A program made the position numbers and the translations under genes. The notes below the pieces were generated by a model. The model had not been told where the DNA came from, ran no database searches, and saw nothing but the letters and a program-made list of their open reading frames with translations. This document shows positions 1-9,306 of a DNA stretch of 52,120 bases, in pieces (position 1 is the first letter of the stretch; each line of letters begins with the position of its first letter). Origin of the DNA: a virus; IMG/VR virus record IMGVR_UViG_3300025000_000137, positions 1 through 52,120 of that record; one strand, given 5' to 3'.

Positions 1-35
1 CCACACTAGCACAAACTTAATGGAGTTGATGAAAA

Positions 36-1001
36 ATGGGTGATCTTGCAGCACATCTTACAGGGCCTAATGCTCAGTTCTTAAAGAAACCGTTCTTCGT
101 TCAGAAAATGTTTGAACAGATGGACCCATACCTCGCATTTTCCGGCATGGTCCCGGCAATGGGTATTCAGTCCCGCGCGGTAATCGTAACTAAGGAATCT
201 ACCAGTAACGCGAATGATACTAAAAAAGTCTGGCCTGCTCGCCTGACCGAATCTTCAGATTGGCCGAATGTTTCTATTACTCCGATTACTCAGGACAGTG
301 CGATGCTTCAGAAGTATGGTCTTGAATTACGTATCGGTGAAGATCTTCTCAAAATGCCAGAAGGAAAGATCCAGATTACACGGGCAATGCAGAGAACGGC
401 TTTCTGGATGGCACAGTTTAGGAACTCTAAAATTGCATCCGACATGATAGCCGGCGGGACTGCCCTCGGTGATGATTGGGCCCCTACGGCGGCATGGTCT
501 GACAAAGATAACCAGACACCTCTTCAGGATCTCATTACATTCAAAAGGTCGATGCGCACAGTAAACAAGCCGTTCGCTTGCGATAACATCTATGCTAATT
601 CAGAAAACTACGATGAACTGGAACTCTGGCTCATTGATGTTAACGCAGACCTCGCAAAACGTCAGCTTATCGGGCAGACTACAGTAGGTGAAAATTCAGT
701 ATTTATTCCTGCTCTGAAAGCCACCGTCCACAGAATCGACGAAGGAGTAGACGAAGGAAGGCTTCTCGGTCTGGATAGTATCAATCCGTGTGGGACATAC
801 TATTACTTCAACGATCCAATGTACGGAACTAAGGAAGTCACGTACAAGACTAGGGACGGACCAAAAACCGTTAAAGGGCTCGGCCTCAACGTTCATCAGT
901 TCTTTGATGACAATAAGATGGAAGTCGTTAACAAGCTCTGGTTCGACTTCAAGTTTGCTATTGAGGACGCAGACGGCGCAATCACTGACACGGGCATTTA
1001 A
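36..1001 (+). CDS. Major capsid protein (probable HK97 fold)
   Basis: A 321-residue protein that probably forms the icosahedral shell. Its length, lack of signal peptide or membrane segment, and acidic mixed alpha/beta composition fit a capsid subunit without a long scaffolding arm. It heads an unbroken run of decoration, neck, tail-tube and tape-measure genes, the usual place for the capsid gene. A GGAG at 21-24 precedes the ATG by 11 bases. Portal and protease genes would normally lie just upstream and are not in the window. The assignment rests on position and general character, not on a diagnostic motif. Confidence 0.7.
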   Translation: MGDLAAHLTGPNAQFLKKPFFVQKMFEQMDPYLAFSGMVPAMGIQSRAVIVTKESTSNANDTKKVWPARLTESSDWPNVSITPITQDSAMLQKYGLELRIGEDLLKMPEGKIQITRAMQRTAFWMAQFRNSKIASDMIAGGTALGDDWAPTAAWSDKDNQTPLQDLITFKRSMRTVNKPFACDNIYANSENYDELELWLIDVNADLAKRQLIGQTTVGENSVFIPALKATVHRIDEGVDEGRLLGLDSINPCGTYYYFNDPMYGTKEVTYKTRDGPKTVKGLGLNVHQFFDDNKMEVVNKLWFDFKFAIEDADGAITDTGI

Positions 1002-1010
1002 GGAGGCTGC

Positions 1011-1517
1011 ATGACATTCACAGCCCCCTCTCAAAATTTTTTGAAAAACGGATTAGGTACAGATTCCTCGATACTCGCTGAGAAATTTGGAAATGTAAAA
1101 ACTGAACTTGATGCACTCGCAGCAGTAGACGCAGCCGGTCTCAAGATCGCAAAAGGCACTCTAGCCGGTGGACTCGCTAACGCTTTCTCATTCGCCTGGC
1201 AGAATCCTGAATCCTCAGCTATAATAGTTTCCCGCGTGGTAATCGATGTAACAACCGTTGGAGCCGTTGCAGGTGCTCTCCTTGACGTTGGCCCAGGTGC
1301 AACAGCCACAACCCATTCAGACACTCTCATAGACGGTCTGGATATTACAACCGCAGTAATCACAGCAGATAATATTACTAACAAGGGTTCTAACGGGCTC
1401 AGTCTGTGTAAATTGGATGCAGCAGGCGGGACAACTGACTATATTACCGGTCAGATTCTCGTTCAGGCTGCCGCCGCACTTGTCGGGAAGTATTACATTT
1501 TCTACACGGTGGTTTAA
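1011..1517 (+). CDS. Probable capsid decoration or head-stabilising protein
   Basis: 168 residues, rich in Ala, Gly, Thr and Val, with a pattern of short beta strands (for example ATTHSDTLIDGLDITTAVIT) and no membrane segment. It starts 9 bases after the capsid gene with AGGAGG upstream of its ATG, so it is co-translated at a high level. Small beta-rich proteins directly downstream of a capsid gene are often trimeric decoration proteins; that role is inferred from position. Its stop shares one base with the next start (TAATG). Confidence 0.45.
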   Translation: MTFTAPSQNFLKNGLGTDSSILAEKFGNVKTELDALAAVDAAGLKIAKGTLAGGLANAFSFAWQNPESSAIIVSRVVIDVTTVGAVAGALLDVGPGATATTHSDTLIDGLDITTAVITADNITNKGSNGLSLCKLDAAGGTTDYITGQILVQAAAALVGKYYIFYTVV

Positions 1518-3325
1518 TGCGTGTAATTGTTCCGGGTGGCTTCTATTCTCACGATTCAGCACAGAAAAAAATCTGGCTGGATTATTCGTATTATGGTCTA
1601 GGAGTTGAAAACGTTGAGTCCATCAGAAACCTCACCCGGAACTCTATAATTTATTCTGTTAAGAGGTCAATTCCTGGTATTACTTTTTCTAATGGATGTA
1701 TTACTTATTCTAGGGAGTGTTATTCTGAGGATTCTGATAAATTACAGATTGTTTTGAGAGCCCCTATAGAAGACGCGCTTGAACTTTTGGAAGCAACCGA
1801 GGGCGTTATCACTCTTGATACTTCGGGAAAAGTTCTTGTTCTCCCAACTGAAAACGCGGCTATACTCCCTGTTTTTAATGAATATGTTTTGAATCCAAAC
1901 CGATTATCCATTACTGAAAGCCCATTCGGCGGTTTAAAAGGCGCAGGTTCTCCTGATTATGCACCCGGAACTCTTTATACTCCTACTGATGGCGTTTATC
2001 TTACTGATATCACAGGACAAAACAGTACAAAAACGTTAACGGTTGGAAAATTAAAAGAATTGGGATATTTGACTGTTGATACTACTGTTCATACGATTAC
2101 ACAGGAGTTTACTGTACAAAATGATGGTGATAATAACCCCACTGTAATTGATAATTGTGATGCCACCACAAACTGGAATTACGGGACCGGTGGCGTACCA
2201 CGCGGTACAGTCTCATTAGACAACACTGTGTATAATTCTGCACCCGGTAGCATAAAATTAGACGTTACTACGGGCGGAGGTACGATATACCTCATAAAAA
2301 CCGTTTCGCTTGACCTTTCAACAACTGATTTTATAACTTATTGGATTAGAGGACCGTCTGGAAAAGCCGGTGGTTTTGCGATATACTGTCCTGATGTTTC
2401 AAATCGGCTGCGTACGACGGGGATAACATACAACGGACAATGGCAAAAATTTGTTTTTCCTATACGGGCACTACCTAAAGAAGGGACACCGGTATTAAAT
2501 AATGTTACCGCTGTACGTTTCGAGATCCCAAACGTGGCAGTAATCGGCGATATACTCAATGTAGATTCAATTGCAATAGATAACGCTAAACAAGCATACA
2601 TCGAAGCACAAGTCCCAGACAACCTTTCAGCAACCTCTCTCGCACTCTACACACACAACGGCACAGCCTATCAATTAGCATCTACTCACTCCCTAGATGG
2701 TGCATACTCGCAAGTCTCGCAAACCTCAGCAAATGCTACCCTATTGGATAATACAAAATTCGATGATGTTTACGGAGCAGCAGGAGCAGGCAGAGCAGTA
2801 TTTCCAAAAGGAGAATCTGGAGAAACAAAAGCCGGCTCTTCTGGAAATATAACTTACTCTGCAAATAAGGGCACATCTAAAAGAATAGGATTCAGAGTCG
2901 ATTTGCCTCCTTCTGACAATGGGAGAACTAATTTTAACAAGTGCCGGATTAAGACTATACTTACATATGCTCCTAACATAGAAGGAAATTACTCAGCTTC
3001 TTATGATTTTGCAGATTCAACTAATACGAGCTACGGCTTGCAAAACATCACTAAACCCTGGCTTGCTCTCTACGATCCCTCAACCTCGCTAATTGATTTT
3101 TATCTGCATACAAATAGACCGCAGGCACTTTCTTACAAAAGAGACGAAACCGGAACAATCCACGAACTTTCCCTGTATCCTGGTTCAGGCTCAATTTATC
3201 ACGGTCAAATTACATTCGCAGATTTGACACTCGATTCTGATTCTGATCTTATCCCGGACTGCTTAGAGGCACCCGTCAACGGTTCAATTACACAATTTTT
3301 GAAAAACTATGGTATGGTGATCTGA
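1517..3325 (+). CDS. Virion adhesin-like protein with jelly-roll domain
   Basis: A 602-residue protein of unknown exact role. Residues about 210-350 look like a beta-sandwich carbohydrate-binding module (Trp/Tyr-rich strands, with D-N-C-D and W-Q-K-F elements). The C-terminus carries an Asp-rich calcium-loop-like segment, DSDSDLIPDC, of the thrombospondin type-3 kind. No signal peptide is visible. It lies between the decoration and neck genes, and its stop overlaps the next start (TGATG). Together these suggest a capsid-surface fibre or receptor-binding component. The family itself is not recognised. Confidence 0.5.
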   Translation: MRVIVPGGFYSHDSAQKKIWLDYSYYGLGVENVESIRNLTRNSIIYSVKRSIPGITFSNGCITYSRECYSEDSDKLQIVLRAPIEDALELLEATEGVITLDTSGKVLVLPTENAAILPVFNEYVLNPNRLSITESPFGGLKGAGSPDYAPGTLYTPTDGVYLTDITGQNSTKTLTVGKLKELGYLTVDTTVHTITQEFTVQNDGDNNPTVIDNCDATTNWNYGTGGVPRGTVSLDNTVYNSAPGSIKLDVTTGGGTIYLIKTVSLDLSTTDFITYWIRGPSGKAGGFAIYCPDVSNRLRTTGITYNGQWQKFVFPIRALPKEGTPVLNNVTAVRFEIPNVAVIGDILNVDSIAIDNAKQAYIEAQVPDNLSATSLALYTHNGTAYQLASTHSLDGAYSQVSQTSANATLLDNTKFDDVYGAAGAGRAVFPKGESGETKAGSSGNITYSANKGTSKRIGFRVDLPPSDNGRTNFNKCRIKTILTYAPNIEGNYSASYDFADSTNTSYGLQNITKPWLALYDPSTSLIDFYLHTNRPQALSYKRDETGTIHELSLYPGSGSIYHGQITFADLTLDSDSDLIPDCLEAPVNGSITQFLKNYGMVI

Positions 3326-3717
3326 TGGCTACAATCAAACTAAGACGACTGCGGGCAAACGCTCCCGATTCTGGAAGAAATATAGTCCTCACATGGGAAG
3401 ACAGAGGCAATCCTATGAAAGATTCAGCAGGAAACATCAAACTCACTGATGTAATCGGTCAGAATGGATTACCGATTCCAGAATATCCCGAGTTTTCAAT
3501 TCCCGTTCAGATCCCCTATAATATCCCCGCAACAACAGCAGAAAGATCAGCCCTTATCACATCTCTGAAAGATCAAGCTTTGGAAATTGCAAAGATACAG
3601 GCACAGAAAAGAGCGAATGACGCAGCGGATAAATCAATCCTGAGATCACTGATTACAACGCTCAATACTACACTAGGCATTGATTTCGAGGGCGAAGTAT
3701 CCATCACAGAGGGCTGA
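3325..3717 (+). CDS. Unknown virion-module protein
   Basis: 130 residues, not recognised. The N-terminal half is beta-rich with Pro-rich strands (PIPEYPEFSIPVQIPY); the C-terminal third is a charged Ala/Lys helix (residues about 72-105). It is coupled to the upstream adhesin-like gene by a TGATG overlap and is followed three bases later by the beta-helix/PKD gene, so all three are probably translated together. A chaperone or connector for the neighbouring fibre proteins is possible but unproven. Confidence 0.5.
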   Translation: MATIKLRRLRANAPDSGRNIVLTWEDRGNPMKDSAGNIKLTDVIGQNGLPIPEYPEFSIPVQIPYNIPATTAERSALITSLKDQALEIAKIQAQKRANDAADKSILRSLITTLNTTLGIDFEGEVSITEG

Positions 3718-3720
3718 AAA

Positions 3721-5805
3721 ATGATCAGGAAATTAGTTTTATTGTTTTTAATTTTGTTTGCGAGCGTTGGTTGTGCACAGGCTACTGATTATTATGTGAG
3801 TCCAACTGGCACAGGCGACGGGCTGACCGTTGAAACCCCCGGTGATCCGTCCACTCTTGACGGAGCGTTGTATCCCGGCGACGTGATGTACTTCCTGAAC
3901 GGTACATATGAAAACAAAGGCGTTATTTTTTTAACGCATTCTGGAAATGCAACTCATCCAATCACTCTGACAGCATATGAAGGAAATCCTCTCTTAAACC
4001 ACTCCACCATTTCGAGTGGCACATACGCGATAAACATAAATTCTAATAATTACGTCACAATTTCAAATCTGTCATTCAATGGATATAATTCTCATATTGT
4101 CGGTCCAGGATCTCATATTACAATCCAAAATTGCCGCAGTTCAAACAATGGCGGAGGTTCCGCGATATTCGTTTCCAATATTAACGGAACAGATAATATA
4201 ATTGAAAACTGTTATTTCTCAAATTCAGGCTGGAATTCTATTCAAGTGCAGGGTGGAGCAAGTGCAGCATATCCCGCTGAACGAATTATAGTTAGAAATA
4301 ATATAATCGAGAATAATCATGTACATGCTGCAATTGATCTATATAAATGTGTGAATAACGTCTCAATTGAAAATAATACGATATCAAACTGCACAACGCC
4401 AGGGTCTAATATTTACTCACACGATGATACATCTTCACAGGGTTATCTGTCAATCAAAAATAATACTATCCGAGATAGTAATTACGAGGGCATGTACCTC
4501 AAATGCAAAAATAATAATTCAATCATTGATAATAATACATTTATAAATATTTCAAATAAGGCAATTGATCTCGAAATTCTCTCAAATGTCACTATAAGCA
4601 ACAATAAATATTACACTGTTAATTATCCGTTCAGAATTATAACATGTGATAATATATTACTCGAAGATGAATATATAGACGCTTCGTGTCATCCATCTGG
4701 TGATTTTGGATGGATATATTTCTCAGGTGGGTCTTCTCCGCTTTCGATATATAACCACACTGGATATTTAGATTTAAGTTTGAATAGTGTGCTCAATCCT
4801 GTTACATATGGATACAGAAACGGAAGGGTGTTCACGGTTTCAGCATACGGGACTCCAACAATTAATTCAACTTTATATACCGCATCAGGCAGTATACTTG
4901 ATGTAAAAACAAGTGCAGGTGTCTCAGGCGGTTTAAATACACTTGTCCTTTATAATTATTCTGCGAAACCAGCAGCAGAAACAGCGACAATAACACCAAG
5001 AGCGCCGGTAGGCACAGAAATCCTCAATTTCACAGCCGAATCAACAAATGGGAATCTTGTAACATTTGACGCATGGAATCTGATCCCAAGCGCACAGTAC
5101 ACAATAAAAGAAGATGGCTCAGTAAAATCAACACAGCTTGCCAATGAAACAGGGCACATCTCATGGAATAACGATGCATGGTCTGAGCACATATATACAG
5201 TTATATTGTCTCCTCCAGTTGCAGCTTTCTCAGCAAGCCCGCTTTCAGGTGCAGCAACCACGTATGTTACATTCACTGATGAAAGTACACTCGGACCAAC
5301 ATCCTGGTTATGGAACTTCGGAGACGGGACTACTTCAACACTTCAAAATCCGGTGCACACGTATTCAACGAATGGAACATTTACAGTCAATCTCACAGTT
5401 TCAAACGCTGCCGGTAGTGATTCCGAGGTAAAAACAGATTATATCACTATCACAGATGTAGTGTATGCTCCAGTTGCTAATTTCTCAGCTAATGTTACCT
5501 CCGGCGCTCTCCCTCTGGATGTATTGTTTACTGACAGTAGCACTAATACACCAACTTCATGGCTCTGGAACTTTGGAGACGGAACTACTTCCACAGATCA
5601 GAATCCGACGCATACTTATAGCACAGATGGAAGCTACACGGTGACGCTCACGGCGAGTAATGCGGCTGGAAGTAACACGTACATAAAATCTTCATACATC
5701 CAGGCAGGGACAACGACTTCATTCAGTCTAAGCTATGTTATGTGGTGGTTAAGAGTGCATACTCCGTGGTGGGGTTTAGCGTATCCATTGGTAGGTGAGG
5801 CATAA
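3721..5805 (+). CDS. Secreted-type beta-helix protein with two PKD domains
   Basis: 694 residues. It has an N-terminal hydrophobic signal-like segment (residues 1-22, ending near CAQATDYY). Residues about 25-370 are a right-handed parallel beta-helix of the NosD/pectate-lyase kind with Asn-rich turns such as NNTI and NNSI. A linker domain follows, then two PKD domains (about 497-580 and 585-665), each with a WLWNFGDGTTST core. The C-terminus is Trp-rich. Proteins of this build are typical S-layer or surface proteins of Methanosarcina. Inside a virion operon it may be a receptor-binding spike or host-surface mimic. The signal peptide is odd for a capsid-assembled protein. Confidence 0.75.
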   Translation: MIRKLVLLFLILFASVGCAQATDYYVSPTGTGDGLTVETPGDPSTLDGALYPGDVMYFLNGTYENKGVIFLTHSGNATHPITLTAYEGNPLLNHSTISSGTYAININSNNYVTISNLSFNGYNSHIVGPGSHITIQNCRSSNNGGGSAIFVSNINGTDNIIENCYFSNSGWNSIQVQGGASAAYPAERIIVRNNIIENNHVHAAIDLYKCVNNVSIENNTISNCTTPGSNIYSHDDTSSQGYLSIKNNTIRDSNYEGMYLKCKNNNSIIDNNTFINISNKAIDLEILSNVTISNNKYYTVNYPFRIITCDNILLEDEYIDASCHPSGDFGWIYFSGGSSPLSIYNHTGYLDLSLNSVLNPVTYGYRNGRVFTVSAYGTPTINSTLYTASGSILDVKTSAGVSGGLNTLVLYNYSAKPAAETATITPRAPVGTEILNFTAESTNGNLVTFDAWNLIPSAQYTIKEDGSVKSTQLANETGHISWNNDAWSEHIYTVILSPPVAAFSASPLSGAATTYVTFTDESTLGPTSWLWNFGDGTTSTLQNPVHTYSTNGTFTVNLTVSNAAGSDSEVKTDYITITDVVYAPVANFSANVTSGALPLDVLFTDSSTNTPTSWLWNFGDGTTSTDQNPTHTYSTDGSYTVTLTASNAAGSNTYIKSSYIQAGTTTSFSLSYVMWWLRVHTPWWGLAYPLVGEA

Positions 5806-6722
5806 TGGCTTCACCTTCAATATTTTTGAATGGAACTGACCAGAAGTTTGTTTTCGAGCTTTCAACCGCTGCACCGGCTGATGATCCTATCTACAGAGGC
5901 ACGACAGACGGTGAAGCTCTGACCAACTGCCAGATTAAATATAGATATCTCGGCGGTGCATGGTCTACGGTTACGAGTCCCACAATCACATGGGATGAAG
6001 TAGGGCAATGTTGGGAGGGTACAATACCTCACGGGCTTGTTACTGCCTATGGGAATGTCATTATACTGATAGTGTCTACTAATTCAGCTTTTGCGACACT
6101 TAGTATATTACTTACAGTTGTTCCTTCTGTATCAATTTTTACCGACATCAAAGCTAAGACGGATCTCCTTTCGCTCTCGGCAATAAAAACACAGGCAACC
6201 GACGCAATCTCAGAAGCAGAACTAGCAACCGCATCAGGATTATCCGCAGTTGGTGGCAATGTAGACCTGATAAAAGCAAAAACGGATCTATTGACACTCG
6301 CAGCTATCAAAACACAAGCCGCCGGAGCATTAACAGATTTCGATACAGCAACGCCGATCATGAAAACCTCTGAACTTGCTACCATCACAGGAGGAGGAAC
6401 AGCAACACTGGATTCTCTGGAAACTGATATCTCAGAAATTTCAATAACTGGAACAAGTGCAGTAAAAGTAGTGCATCCCGACTATTACGCTTTCGATGCG
6501 TCCGAGAAGACAATCACTCTATCAAGTCCTTATAATACAGTAACAGTCGAACAGATTCTCAGAATCAAAGATCTCACTACAAATTATATAATTTATGACT
6601 GTGAAGATTCCAAATACAACGATATCCCGATTTCGATTGATGCCGGGGTACTAACCTATACAGCACCAGCGAGAGACGCGGCTAATACTGACATTATTCA
6701 GATTACTGTAAACATGGTGTGA
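5805..6722 (+). CDS. Probable fibre/baseplate-like protein with KAKTDLL repeats
   Basis: 305 residues. The N-terminal ~110 residues are beta-rich and resemble phage upper-baseplate or fibre-attachment domains in style. Two copies of the repeat KAKTDLLxLxAIKTQA occur near residues 115 and 152; such K-x-K-T-D repeats are common in shafts of phage tail fibres. The C-terminal ~100 residues form another beta domain. ATG overlaps the preceding stop (TAATG). A trimeric fibre or collar role is inferred. Confidence 0.5.
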   Translation: MASPSIFLNGTDQKFVFELSTAAPADDPIYRGTTDGEALTNCQIKYRYLGGAWSTVTSPTITWDEVGQCWEGTIPHGLVTAYGNVIILIVSTNSAFATLSILLTVVPSVSIFTDIKAKTDLLSLSAIKTQATDAISEAELATASGLSAVGGNVDLIKAKTDLLTLAAIKTQAAGALTDFDTATPIMKTSELATITGGGTATLDSLETDISEISITGTSAVKVVHPDYYAFDASEKTITLSSPYNTVTVEQILRIKDLTTNYIIYDCEDSKYNDIPISIDAGVLTYTAPARDAANTDIIQITVNMV

Positions 6723-6724
6723 AC

Positions 6725-7162
6725 ATGACACTCGCGGATATTATCGAGCTATACTCTGAATATCGAGTGGGAGCATTGGCAACCGATGATATCACGGATG
6801 CTCAATTAGCCACTCTAAAAACAAACGCGGAGGCACGTTTAGATAGAATCATAGGTTCTAGGAGTTTTACAACCGGAGAATATGAAGAACTCACTGCATT
6901 TATTGTTTGTGATATTCTCGAAAACAGACACGGCAAAGGTACAATCATCTCTGAGTCTGTGAAAAATTCTTCTTGGAAGTCCCAGGTTCGGACTTCCTCG
7001 GCATGGCTTGATAGAGTTTACGCAGCTCTTTCAGAGTATGACTCTGAGCATGCAGAAATATCTGATTTATCTGCGGTAGCTGATATAGACGGAGTACGGA
7101 GAACTGATTCATATGTTCCTGAGATTATGCATGGGTATTCCGACGAGTACGAGGGTGTATAA
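6725..7162 (+). CDS. Head-tail connector (gp6-like adaptor)
   Basis: 145 residues, mostly helical, opening with a MTLADIIELYSEYRVG-type helix and a second helix ending with ARLDRIIGSRSF. It matches in size and position the adaptor proteins that bind below the portal in HK97/SPP1-like phages, and it is followed by a stopper-like, a gp10-like and a terminator-like gene. ATG at 6725 is preferred because GGTG precedes it; a GTG six bases upstream overlaps the previous stop and is an alternative. Confidence 0.6.
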   Translation: MTLADIIELYSEYRVGALATDDITDAQLATLKTNAEARLDRIIGSRSFTTGEYEELTAFIVCDILENRHGKGTIISESVKNSSWKSQVRTSSAWLDRVYAALSEYDSEHAEISDLSAVADIDGVRRTDSYVPEIMHGYSDEYEGV

Positions 7163-7482
7163 TGAAATTTCCTGATACAGTGACGGTGGAACCATTTTCC
7201 TCAAAAAATGCAGCTCACGAAGTTTCTTACGGGACGTCTCGCTCCCAGAAGTGCAAATATACAGAACTGGTGGAAGTCACTGCCGAAGGTGATAATACAA
7301 TAGTTTCAGCATGGATCGCTTTTCCTCCAGGGACTTCTATTTCCTCTGAGGACCGAATAACACTAGCCGACGGGACGAAGCCGGCTATATCCTCGATACA
7401 GAGAATTGAGAGACCGTCGAGAAAAAAAGAAGAGTATGTCAGGGTTATTCTTGGAAAACCGGAAGCGAGGGCTGATTTATGA
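7162..7482 (+). CDS. Head-closure (stopper) protein
   Basis: 106 residues, a small beta-barrel-like protein (strands around TVTVEPF, NTIVSAWIAF, RITLADG, EEYVRVILG). This size and fold pattern, right after the adaptor, is that of SPP1 gp16/HK97 gp7-type stoppers that plug the connector after packaging. It overlaps the adaptor stop by one base and the next gene by four (ATGA). The function follows from neck gene order. Confidence 0.6.
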   Translation: MKFPDTVTVEPFSSKNAAHEVSYGTSRSQKCKYTELVEVTAEGDNTIVSAWIAFPPGTSISSEDRITLADGTKPAISSIQRIERPSRKKEEYVRVILGKPEARADL

Positions 7483-7823
7483 CGGCTGCAACCTGTATTG
7501 CTAATCTTGTCATGACTGCAAACCGAATTGATAAAGACGCAAGAGCAGCAGCGAAGGAAACAGCAGACGAAGTAATGCAGGAATCAAAAGAAAAGCACTG
7601 TCCTGTAGATACAGGAGAACTAAAAGAATCTGGCAAAGTAGAAGTCGTTAAGAATACTCTCACAGAATTTCATGCGAGGCTGTCATACTCAACACCTTAT
7701 GCTATCTATGTTCATGAGATCCCGTATCATCATACTCATGGATCATGGAAATATCTTTCAATTCCATTTAACAAGGCTTCATCAACTTTCTTACAGAGAA
7801 TAGCCTCGCGGGTGAGCATGTGA
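7479..7823 (+). CDS. HK97 gp10-like neck/tail-completion protein
   Basis: 114 residues with the family signature: a helix of Ala/Lys/Glu, then CPVDTGELKESG, then a beta segment with TPYAIYVHE. This VDTG...L..S......Y..YVE/HE pattern is characteristic of the HK97 gp10 family found between connector and tail-tube genes in siphoviruses. It overlaps both neighbours by four bases, showing translational coupling in the neck operon. Confidence 0.8.
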   Translation: MTAATCIANLVMTANRIDKDARAAAKETADEVMQESKEKHCPVDTGELKESGKVEVVKNTLTEFHARLSYSTPYAIYVHEIPYHHTHGSWKYLSIPFNKASSTFLQRIASRVSM

Positions 7824-8212
7824 CAATTGAAACTTATCTCTCAGATCTTGGAACATATCTCCAGACCGCCGGAATCGGAACGGTAAATACTGATATCCAT
7901 TTTCACGGTTTAGCCTCAAATGCTACAAATGATATTACTCTAACACCGTTTCCCGGATTTGAATATAACAAAATTGTATCAGGCGAGGTAAACCCATACT
8001 CTCCAAATCTGAGCATCATAGTGAGAAACACAAGCAGCGCGGCAGCACTATCAAAAGCTACTGCAATATACAAACTTTTGAGAGATGTTTCAAATAGAAC
8101 CATCGGCTCTACTCATTTCCTGATGATCCAAGCGCAAGGGTCACCGGGATTTGTCTCAAAAACTCAGAATTATTTTATCTTTTCAATTAATTTCTCATTG
8201 TTAATACAGTAA
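7820..8212 (+). CDS. Tail terminator protein
   Basis: 130 residues starting at GTG (GTGA overlap with the previous stop). It begins with a helix (IETYLSDLGTYLQTAG) followed by alternating strands ending in YFIFSINFSLLIQ, the layout of tail-terminator/minor capsid proteins that cap the tail tube and join it to the neck. It sits directly before the tail-tube gene, as expected. Confidence 0.65.
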   Translation: MTIETYLSDLGTYLQTAGIGTVNTDIHFHGLASNATNDITLTPFPGFEYNKIVSGEVNPYSPNLSIIVRNTSSAAALSKATAIYKLLRDVSNRTIGSTHFLMIQAQGSPGFVSKTQNYFIFSINFSLLIQ

Positions 8213-8217
8213 AAATA

Positions 8218-8226
8218 GAACGGAGC
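8218..8226 (+). promoter_or_regulatory. GAACGGAGC leader element
   Basis: Exact nonamer followed by AAA, 7 bases before the tail-tube ATG. GGAG can pair with the 16S 3' end; the flanking GAAC and C are not explained by that pairing. Confidence 0.8.
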
Positions 8227-8233
8227 AAAAAAC

Positions 8234-8941
8234 ATGACATACGTGAACAGTGAAGCAACCGTAGCCAGAGGCGTAACCGTAAAAATCAACGGCGTTGCAA
8301 TCGCGGAAATTCTTGACGATGGTATCCCAAAACCGCAAACAACAACGGAAGACATTGAAGTTACAAACCAGGATTCAGGCGACTGGAAAGAATACAAAGC
8401 CGGCAGAAAAGACGGTGGAGAGACTGAAATTAAAGGGCACGCTGTCCCATCCAATCAGGGACAGATTGATCTTGCAGCAGCCGCAGCAGCAGGCTCAACG
8501 TGTCTTTTTAGAACGGATTTTCCATCCGGGTCTTACTCGTCTTTCTATGGAACTGTGAAAACATTTGATACCTACGTGGAAGGCCAGCTACTTGTGTTCA
8601 CATCCAAGGTAAAAATCACAGGTCAGCCTACATTTTCCTCGACTCTTAGCGTTTTGACAACTCCTTTCTTCTCGGCTGCAAATTCGACGTCTGTATTCCC
8701 GACAGCAGCAGGCACAGAGGGAACTTATGTTATCAATTTTGCCAACGGGACAGCAACAACTAAGATTACTCCAACTGCTACAGCCGGAGTTATCCAGGTT
8801 GACGGCGTAACGGTTGCGAGTGGTGCTGAATCCGCATCTATCGCTCTTACAGCAGGTGCGATAGTCGAAAGTACTGTAACCGTACAGGAAACCGGGAAAG
8901 CTCCAGGTGTCTATAAATTGCTCCTATGTAGAGCTGCATGA
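8234..8941 (+). CDS. Major tail (tube) protein with C-terminal Ig-like domain
   Basis: 235 residues. Residues 1-140 look like a tail-tube subunit (VKINGVAIAEI, EDIEVTNQDSGDWKEY, GGETEIKGHA, a pattern shared with lambda gpV-type proteins). Residues about 150-235 form an add-on beta-sandwich of the cadherin-like kind (ITPTATAGVIQVDGVTVASG ending GVYKLLLCRA), probably displayed on the outside of the tube. It is followed by the tail chaperone pair. This is the only structural gene with the GAACGGAGC leader. Confidence 0.8.
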   Translation: MTYVNSEATVARGVTVKINGVAIAEILDDGIPKPQTTTEDIEVTNQDSGDWKEYKAGRKDGGETEIKGHAVPSNQGQIDLAAAAAAGSTCLFRTDFPSGSYSSFYGTVKTFDTYVEGQLLVFTSKVKITGQPTFSSTLSVLTTPFFSAANSTSVFPTAAGTEGTYVINFANGTATTKITPTATAGVIQVDGVTVASGAESASIALTAGAIVESTVTVQETGKAPGVYKLLLCRAA

Positions 8942-8952
8942 GGTGTTGAAAA

Positions 8953-9306
8953 ATGCCTCTAATATCAATTCCTTTTTTTGGAGATTACTCTCTCAGGTAC
9001 GGATGGTCAGGAATAGAAGCAATGATGGAAGCACTGGGAAATCCTACATTCGTAGAATTTGATAAGATTGTAGCTCGACCAACTCTAAAAACAGTTCGCC
9101 TTGTGATCTGGGCGGGACTGATCCATGATAAGCCACTCCTGAAAAAAGAAGACGTTCCTAAGATTCTCGACGAGTATCTTGGAGAGAACACTTTCAAAAG
9201 TTTAGTAGATGTTATGACCAGGGCACTATCTGAAGCCAACATCATAACTCAGAATCTCGAAAAAGACAATGGAGAAGAAGAATCCCCTTTACCTTCGGAG
9301 AGTTAA
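8953..9306 (+). CDS. Tail assembly chaperone, short form (gpG-like)
   Basis: 117 residues, acidic, helical, directly between the tail-tube and tape-measure genes, where lambda gpG-type chaperones lie. The Glu-rich end (DNGEEESPLPSES) is reached only when no frameshift occurs. The slippery heptamer CCCTTTA at 9285-9291 sits just before this stop. The short and long forms together bind the tape measure while the tail grows. Confidence 0.8.
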   Translation: MPLISIPFFGDYSLRYGWSGIEAMMEALGNPTFVEFDKIVARPTLKTVRLVIWAGLIHDKPLLKKEDVPKILDEYLGENTFKSLVDVMTRALSEANIITQNLEKDNGEEESPLPSES

